Origin: Siniperca chuatsi
Taxonomy: Eukaryota > Chordata > Actinopteri > Centrarchiformes > Sinipercidae
Length of the DNA stretch: 64,000 nucleotides
Direction of reading: 5' to 3'
Assembly (NCBI RefSeq): GCF_020085105.1
Contig: NC_058043.1
Span: forward strand, 17,288,167 to 17,352,166
The translations under genes and the position numbers were made by a program. Numbering within the stretch: the stretch's first letter is position 1; each line of letters opens with the position of its first letter. Shown here piece by piece: positions 57,310-64,000 of this stretch. The notes below the pieces were generated by a model, which searched no databases, was not told the origin of the DNA, and was given only the letters and a program-made list of their open reading frames with translations.

Positions 57310-57722
57310 GTAGTATTTAAGTCAAACATAGCGACAGTGCATCTAACACATGATTATCTCTCCCTTGAGGTAAATGTAACATACAGCCTTCTGTTTTATA
57401 TAAAGTGAAAAGTGTACTGTTCCTTGTACAACTCTGAGTTAAAAATGTTTAGGTTGTGAATAGGAAACATCATGTTTCTTGTGTGACAAACCCAATAATT
57501 ACCTAAAGGAAATCTGGACAGCAGTAAAATTTGTGCTTAAATATGCCTCATTGATAAAAGAAGTCAGTTTACAGCAGGTGAGCTTCAGTTAATCAACTGA
57601 CAGTCCAGTACTGAGAGGGCCGTCACACTGTACCTTAGTCAAACTCGACAAGTCTATGAAGCCTGTCACCGGCTCCTTTCATAAAGCTCCTGATTTATCA
57701 TTTCATGTGTTGTTCCTTTTAG

Positions 57723-57940
57723 GTGATAGAACATTTTGACATGTGACAGTAGGAAAAGCACAGGTGTAAATAATAAAATTAATGACAGCTGAATTTTTAT
57801 TTAGCTGCTTCCGTTTCAGGGTCCTGGTGTTGTTCATGCTGGCTCACTGGGACACTCGAACAGAACAGAGCCATCGTTAAAGTTATTAGAAACACCTGTG
57901 CTTTTCTTTCTATGACAAATCAAAATGTGTGCTTGTCTGA
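57723..57940. mobile_element. MITE of the ACATTTTGACATGTCA family, copy 3
   Basis: AACATTTTGACATGTGACAG at the left and ATGACAAATCAAAATGTGTG at the right form a degenerate inverted repeat, with the shared interior CCGTTTCAGGGTCCTGGTGT. Outer ends are eroded. Confidence 0.6.
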
Positions 57941-58755
57941 ACCGTCACTATCACTAAGTGGCAAATTTTCTTGCTTGGGTGTGTGATGGTAGTAGCAGCT
58001 AATGTAGCCTTGAGCCGCTAGCATCAAGCAAAGATGAGTAGCTGGCTTTAGAGGTCTGGTCACATCACCTCTTTCTAACTCCACACCCCCAGATTTTTTT
58101 CATTTTCAGACTTGTAGTCTTCAGCCCCAACAGTTAGTTAAAATAGTCTCTCTGCTGCCACAAAAGGCTTTATACAACTTTTTCACATATGTAGTAGTTC
58201 TCCCCAACACCTGTAAACAGACTTTGATGTGGAAAATCAGTGGAGTCCCTTTGTTTGTTTGTTTTTTACCTAAACCAGTTATTTTAAGTTTGCTAAAATG
58301 TTATTACATCTTATAATCAAGGTTTTATAGGAACAAGCTACTGTCCCATCAATACATTGGAACTGAGCAGACAGACTTTTTACAATTGTTTTCATACAGG
58401 AGCAATTGTAATTCAACTGAGGCCTCCTAAGTTTCCAAATTATATGTTAAATGATTTATAATTGTTCATATTTGCTGTTTTTGTGCTGCTCAGTCACCAC
58501 TTGATTATTTAATAATGCAAAAGTACCGTACCATTTTCCATTTGCACTCATTAAAAGAAGCCATCAGTAACTGTTAACAACCTCGTCTGTTGTTTACTTA
58601 AACCCTTGTTGTATGGTATGTAATGTACGTGTAACCTTGTTTTTAATGAATGGCATGTCTTCAGTATTAAAATGAGTGAACATTCTTGCCAAATAACACA
58701 CAACATAAAAAATAAAAGGATTATATCTTAAATATTCAAGTTTTCTGGAGTTTGT

Positions 58756-58761
58756 TTTATT
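58756..58761 (-). terminator. Candidate spen polyadenylation signal
   Basis: TTTATT on the plus strand, about 915 bases beyond the spen stop, reads AATAAA on the minus strand. It faces the distal prkar2a signal, so the two genes are closely convergent. An A run of about 20 bases lies at 58844-58864, within this presumed 3' UTR. Confidence 0.4.
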
Positions 58762-59674
58762 TGAGTTACAAAATATGAAGTGCCATCAGCAGACTCAACA
58801 GGAGAGTTTGCTAACCTTCTTGTGTTACAAGTATTTACACACCAAAAAAAAAAAAAAAAAAAAATCAAGGATATCCATCTAAATTTCCACACTCTGCTTT
58901 CTGGTAAGTCCCAGAGTTCAAGTCTCTGTCAAGTTGTCCAAGTTCCATTGTCAAAGTTTAAATATTTAAAATATTTACAAAGTCCTGTATTCAAAAACAA
59001 AAACCTGTACCCAAATCATACTGTAGCTTGTTCAAAGCAAAGGCAGGTGTCAGAGGTGTAACTGCTTCAGTAGTGTGAGAAAATGAGCAGAGCTGGTGGA
59101 ATTAAAGGAGCTGTTAAACGAAAGTGGTCCTCTATAGGGTCTCCATAGTTTTACAAGTTAATTCTTCCTCCTCTAAAGAAAGCCTGGGTGAGGAAGTCTG
59201 TACATGATCATTTAAAATTACATGTTGAAATGTCTTTTTAGCCATTGTGGTACAACAGCTTCTATGATCCTCTGTTGTGAAGAAATGAATATGACAATCA
59301 ATAAAAGATAGATGAAAGAAAAAGGCCACCCAGATAGTCACTCATTCTTGTTCATCAAACATCCTGATTTTTTCTTCAGAGCATCTCCGAACATTAAAAT
59401 AAAACTCCAATAAATAGAAATACAGCAGAGAAATGGTCAAATAAGACTGATTCTGGTTTGGTCCATCCCTGAGTTCTTTTGAGAAGGACAAAAATACCAG
59501 AGTGACAAAAGAAAAAAGAAAAAGACTGATGGGGGAAAAAAGCAAAAAGTTGACAGGGTACAATCCTACACATTCCCATTGTGTCCAGGAAAAAACAAAT
59601 TCTCATATTCCTCTGGTTTCCTGAGGCTCATCAGCAAGAACATCCATCGATGGGACAATTTCCAGCAGTGAAGG

Positions 59675-62600
59675 TTACACAGAGGTGATGACAATCATGA
59701 GGTGTGGTGAGATGCTGGAGATCCTGTTGAGAAGGTCGGGGGCGAGCTGGGATAAGTGGCTCTCTGAAAATTCGCATGGTGGAAAAATCTGTAGCACATA
59801 GGCAGGCTGGGGAAACAAAAAAGAAAATATCAATTACACATTTTAAGTTCCAGAGAACCAACATATTTGATATCAGGGGGGTGTTTCATAAAGAAAGATT
59901 ACCAGTTAAACCAGGCTTATTTCATAAGTCTGGCTAATTTTCAGGAAATTGCTGTTTCAAGGAGGTTTATGTAAGTTGGACCTAAGTTACCACGAAAACT
60001 AGCCTGGCCCTGGTGAGGATAGTTTTTAGGTTTAGTGTCACCTCAGGCTAACAAGTGTTACAAGTTCCTCCCTGAAGGTTCCACTTTACTACTACACTTA
60101 CGTACTTAAAATGTATTTTAGTCAAATGTGTGATTTTAAATACACGGAAATTAAAATAAAGCTAATATAAAACTGACCCATGGCTATAGCCACATAGTAA
60201 GAAACATTTTCACCATGTGTTCTCTCTAAATGTCACTTAAATATAATTAAGTAAACAGACACCCTGAAATCTGTTTATTATAAATGGCATATTATAAATA
60301 TAGCCAACCTGAAGGTATTTAAAACAGTATTACCACCATACGGAGGCTGTTATGTCACCCAAGTAGCACAATGCAACTGATAAGAGAACTTTAGCTTCTA
60401 AAAATGCTAATGATATTTATTTAAGATTTTTTTAAGATATTTAAGAAAATCCTAGTCAAGTGACTAGGGCTGCAACTAACGGTTATTTTCATTATCGATT
60501 AATCTGATGATTATTTTTTCGATTAATCGTTCAGTCTATAAAATTTAAGAAAACAGCAGGGGAAAAAAGGTAATTGAATCTCCTTCGATGTTTTATTTGA
60601 CTAACAGTCCAAAATCCAAAAATGTTCAGTTTATGACAAAGAAAAGCATCAAATCCTGACATTTGAGAAGCTTGAACCAGCAAATGTTTGGCATTTTTGT
60701 TTGAAAAATTACCAAAAAAAAAATTATCAAAATAGTTGATACATTTTGTCAGTCAACTAAATGATTAATTAAATAATCGTTGCAGCTCTACACGTGACCT
60801 ATAAGTCCTATTTGATGCGTCAAAGTTGGTATGTTTCATCTTACATCTACACCCATTAATGAATTTTCAGCACTCATTGTAAAAGAAAGCTTGTATTACT
60901 TATGCAGGACTTGAACCCCAATGTCATAATTACAAGCAGAGTGCCGCAACAGAAGATCTGCAGGGTTGAATTCATCTCCACTTGTTTCAAAGCCTGAGCT
61001 CACCACGACTGGTCTACAGCATGCACTAAGTGTTCACTTTTGCTTTGTTAATTGCGGAGCATTTGTGAACATCAGTTTTATATTCACATATCTGTTTTCT
61101 TCACTTTGAATCTATTGATCAGTGCTTGATGTCTCTGGTCTGTGTTTCAAAGTCATGAAATAAACCAGACATGACGTGGCTTTACGACACAGATTAATCC
61201 TGGTTCAGTTTGATAGGCATATTCAATAAGCCCCCTCCCTCTGCTCATGTGCATTGTGCAATGACCACAATAGTAAATGAAAATCCACACGGAAAATAGA
61301 TAATAGTTTTAAAGGAAACTGTAAAGGTCACACATGAATGATACATACAAGTTACATTAGTTAAAATAATCTCTTTTCATCAAATCTAATTAGTAAACTT
61401 AAAAAAAATATATCTTAAACAAAAAAACTTTACAAATATCATGTCTCACCTGATTGGAACCTGGGTTGGGGATATTGATGATACCAGCAGCCAACTTTGT
61501 CTGCAAGTAATTGATGAAAGCGGCCTTAAGAGCTTGAGTTTGGTTTAGGACATCGTCTTGATCTCGTCCACATGGCAGAGCAAGGAGAAGACAGAAGTCA
61601 CTGTCCCCCTGTAGAGGGAAAAAAGGTAACTGTTGTTAACCGCTTCCATTCAATGAAGCAGAAAATTTCTCAATGGGAGTAAGACAAAAAGACACGTACA
61701 GTCATTCTTCGGGCCACACTCTCCAGTTGTGAAGCCTCTAATCTCATTCTCTGGACAATCCTAAGCAATGCGCCTCCTTCTTGTAGTGGCAGTGATCGAT
61801 GAGCCAAAGCTTTGTTGCCACAGACAAAATGCAACTGGACTGCTGCTGTGTCATTCTTTAGTGCCAGCAGGCCTTGCCACACAATGGGGTATTTCTGTTT
61901 AAATTAGACAAAACAAAGACAAGTATGTCAGACAATGCCAGCTCTTGTTCAGACCAACAACCCTGAACACAATTTAAACAGTTGTAATGAGTGTTGTCTT
62001 ACTGTAAGCAACTGCACCATATTAACAGGCTGCGTCATCTTGCCATCTGGTTTTGCCTGAAGGTCTGCACCCTAAGGATTCAAGAAAATAGTGTAATGTG
62101 TCATAAACAGTTTCTGCAACATGAAGATATCAACCCACATATGCATATACACTCAGTTGGCCAGTCTTATTGTCAGCCCCATTTATATTAATAAGGGTTA
62201 AGACTGAATATTAGAAAAACCTCTCAGTATAAAGCCAAACAATTAAACAGCACCATAAACAACAGCTTTCAAAATGACCATAAAGTTAAATCAACATCTC
62301 TCTTAAACTGTTTCAACAAAAATTAAACATTATAACCTTCTTGGAGGTAGGATCTATTGCAGGGCTGATGTATTAGACTGCATTAGCTTTAGCTAGGTGT
62401 ACCTAATAAATTGGAGTGTTAAGGGCAGTGAACTCACCATGGCTGGTGTGACGCTCAGTGGTGGCTGGTTAAGTCCAACAGGAGATGTCTCTGGTATTTG
62501 AGAATGGATCCCTCTTGGGTTTGAGTACATCCCTGAGTACTCTGGGAATGAGCCACTAGGTCCTGGTGTTATTAGCTGAACTCTCTGGGGAGATGCCATT

Positions 62601-64000
62601 GCTTGCCCAGATTGTCGGATCCCCATCATTCCATCTTTAGGAAGAGGGGAATGTTGCCTCTTTGTCTCTAATGGCTTTGTTATATCCTTCTCAGATACGC
62701 CTGTAGGCAAAACATGTGCTCTTGGAGACAAGGATAATGGTAGGTTGGAAGGAGTCTCTTGAATGTGTCCAGAATGAGGGTCTGTAGCCGAACGTTCTCC
62801 CTGTTGATGCAAGAGCACACGCATCTCTCTTTGTGCCATGTATGTTTCCAACTGGACATTACTCCGCAAAGGCCCACGAGGATCTGACTGCATAGTTTCC
62901 GGTTTAAGCTGTGTGGCAGATTGTCTTCCTGGAGCCTGGTGGAAGCGTCTGGCATCTTCCTGTTCCCCCTCATGAGTCCTCAAAGAACTGGGGTTTACCT
63001 TGAGAACCTTGTCTCTGCCAGCAGCTTGGGGTGAGGTGGGCCGTTGCTGCATGGGACCAGACCAGGAAAGAGGCTCACTATGCATCCCATAGCTCATCAC
63101 AGAAAGAGGTGGAGTATTGACCCGAACATCTCCTTGGACAAGATGCCCCACTGGAATAGACTGGGTAACACGGTGAGGAGACATCCGTCCCAAGCCTCCA
63201 GGCACACTGTGAGGTGGCATGATAACGGACTGCTCTGGATGATGTACACCAGTAATAAACTGTTGCATGGCAGGAAGACCAGTGGACAACATCACTTGTA
63301 TGCCCTTGGGTGATGAGGAGCCTATGGGTGAGGACACTTTAGTAAACGGAGAGTGTGGATGACCTGACTTGCGAGGTGATCGTGGTTCCTGTTTGACCCC
63401 GCTTATATGTGAGGGAGCTCTGTCACCAGCCGCTGTAACAAAACCTACATGGTTGCCAGGTGGAGAGGGCAAATGTGGGCTTATTGCAGGACTTATAGCA
63501 GAAGTCCAAGATGGTTTAGCTCCATCTGTATTGTGAGGATCAACACTGTCCATTTTCTTTTGATGTTTTATTGGCAAGTACTCTTGATGATAACTCATTA
63601 CTTGCTGGTTACCCTGTGCGAGGCGCTTCACTACTCCTTGAGGTCCAGATTGGTAAGTGGATTCCATTTTTTCCAACCCAGTGCTTTCTTGTTTAATAGA
63701 AGACAAAGTTGACTGCATCTTACCAGAATGCCCATGATCTGTCTGCGATGAAGGCCCCTTTTGAAGTCCTGAATGAGAATGGCCATACATTTCTTGTTTA
63801 ATCTGGGGCATGGACACCAACTGCTGAGATTCCATGTCACCTGCTGTTGCTTGTGGGATCTGACTTATTTTTGCACTAATCCTCTGTGGTCCCTCTGTTT
63901 TCTGGCCTGAGTGGCTCAATACTACCACTCCTTCAGATGTATTTACTCTCAAACCTGGGCAAGATCCTGTACCAAGAGTGGGGCTCTCAACAATGAAGCG
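59675..64000 (-). CDS. spen: SPEN (SHARP/MINT) C-terminal part, incomplete at the right edge
   Basis: The last five coding exons on the minus strand are 62438 to beyond 64000, 62003-62071, 61700-61894, 61450-61608 and 59675-59806, all joined in phase 0. The large exon encodes a low-complexity Pro/Ser/Gln-rich region with three KQE motifs (IKQEMYG, IKQESTG, VKQEPRSP) that fit the sumoylation consensus. The final exons encode the SPOC domain: KYPIVWQGLLALKNDTAAVQ, RIVQRMRLEASQLESVARRM, FCLLLALPCGRDQDDV, AGIINIPNPGSNQPAYVLQI and the end ISPHLMIVITSV. SPOC binds SMRT/NCoR and other corepressor partners; SPEN mediates Notch-target repression and Xist silencing in mammals. The N-terminal RRM domains lie outside the window. 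The large exon is still open at base 64000. Confidence 0.95.
59877..61255. mobile_element. Putative non-autonomous DNA element in the last spen intron
   Basis: The left end GGGGGGTGTTTCATAAAGAA and the region ACCAGGCTTATTTCATAAGT match a repeat I recall from percomorph genomes. The right side (CAATAAGCCCCCTCCC) loosely mirrors the left end. A hAT-like MITE is inserted in the middle (60465-60790). Boundaries and family are uncertain and no open frame of note is present. Confidence 0.4.
60465..60790. mobile_element. hAT-like MITE, copy 4, with 8-bp target duplication
   Basis: TAGGGCTGCAACTAACGG at the left mirrors AATCGTTGCAGCTCTA at the right. It is flanked by CAAGTGAC (60457-60464) and CACGTGAC (60791-60798), 7 of 8 matching. 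This is the best-preserved copy of the family in the window. Confidence 0.8.
62151..62415. mobile_element. Long inverted-repeat MITE (GGTACACCTAGC family), copy 2
   Basis: The right arm (GATCTATTGCAGGGCTGATG, TTAGCTTTAGCTAGGTGTAC, CTAATAAATTGGAGTG) matches copy 1 at 21224-21553; the left arm, starting CACTCAGTTGGCCAGTC, is shortened. It lies in a spen intron, ending about 20 bases before the large exon boundary. Confidence 0.65.

Overview
The window is vertebrate nuclear DNA from a teleost fish, probably a percomorph. All coding sequence is in GT-AG split exons with vertebrate protein families. The introns and spacers carry several short inverted-repeat transposon families, a tRNA-derived SINE head and LINE tails that I recognise from spiny-rayed fish genomes, plus long dinucleotide and trinucleotide arrays. 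No bacterial, viral or CRISPR-like content was seen. Species-level identity cannot be read from the sequence alone.

Layout from left to right: a GC-rich unassigned edge (1-120); wdr82-like (+, 952-3431); twf2 (+, 5586-9870); cish (+, coding 12473-13327); a repeat-rich spacer; rhoa (+, 17592-19793); tmem43 (-, 22054-26521); a Rab GDI paralogue (+, 28040-30970); ndufaf3 (-, 32396-34833); nckipsd (+, 35940-43240); slc25a20 (+, 46598-51810); prkar2a (+, 53399-57288); and the 3' end of spen (-, from 59675 to beyond the right edge). For the nine genes complete in the window I joined exons by hand. Every model keeps frame through all junctions and gives a length close to what I recall for the human protein: WDR82 315 aa, TWF2 349 or 363, RHOA 193, TMEM43 403, GDI 443, NDUFAF3 185, NCKIPSD 736, SLC25A20 300, PRKAR2A 408.

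The genes do not form one pathway. Most of them (WDR82, TWF2, CISH, RHOA, TMEM43, NDUFAF3, NCKIPSD, SLC25A20, PRKAR2A) map, as I recall, to human chromosome 3p, so the block is mainly conserved synteny. spen (human 1p36) and the extra GDI look like lineage-specific neighbours. Some shared themes exist: actin control (twf2, rhoa, nckipsd), mitochondria (ndufaf3, slc25a20) and chromatin or transcription (wdr82, spen).

I found no convincing undescribed biological system. The points most worth a second look are a tandem STAT-type site upstream of cish, an in-frame 42-bp cassette exon in the twf2 linker, a GC-AG intron in the GDI paralogue, a (GAA)40 array 83 bp upstream of the tmem43 start codon, a perfect 10-codon tandem duplication in prkar2a exon 1, and transposon copies with readable target-site duplications, including one element nested in another.
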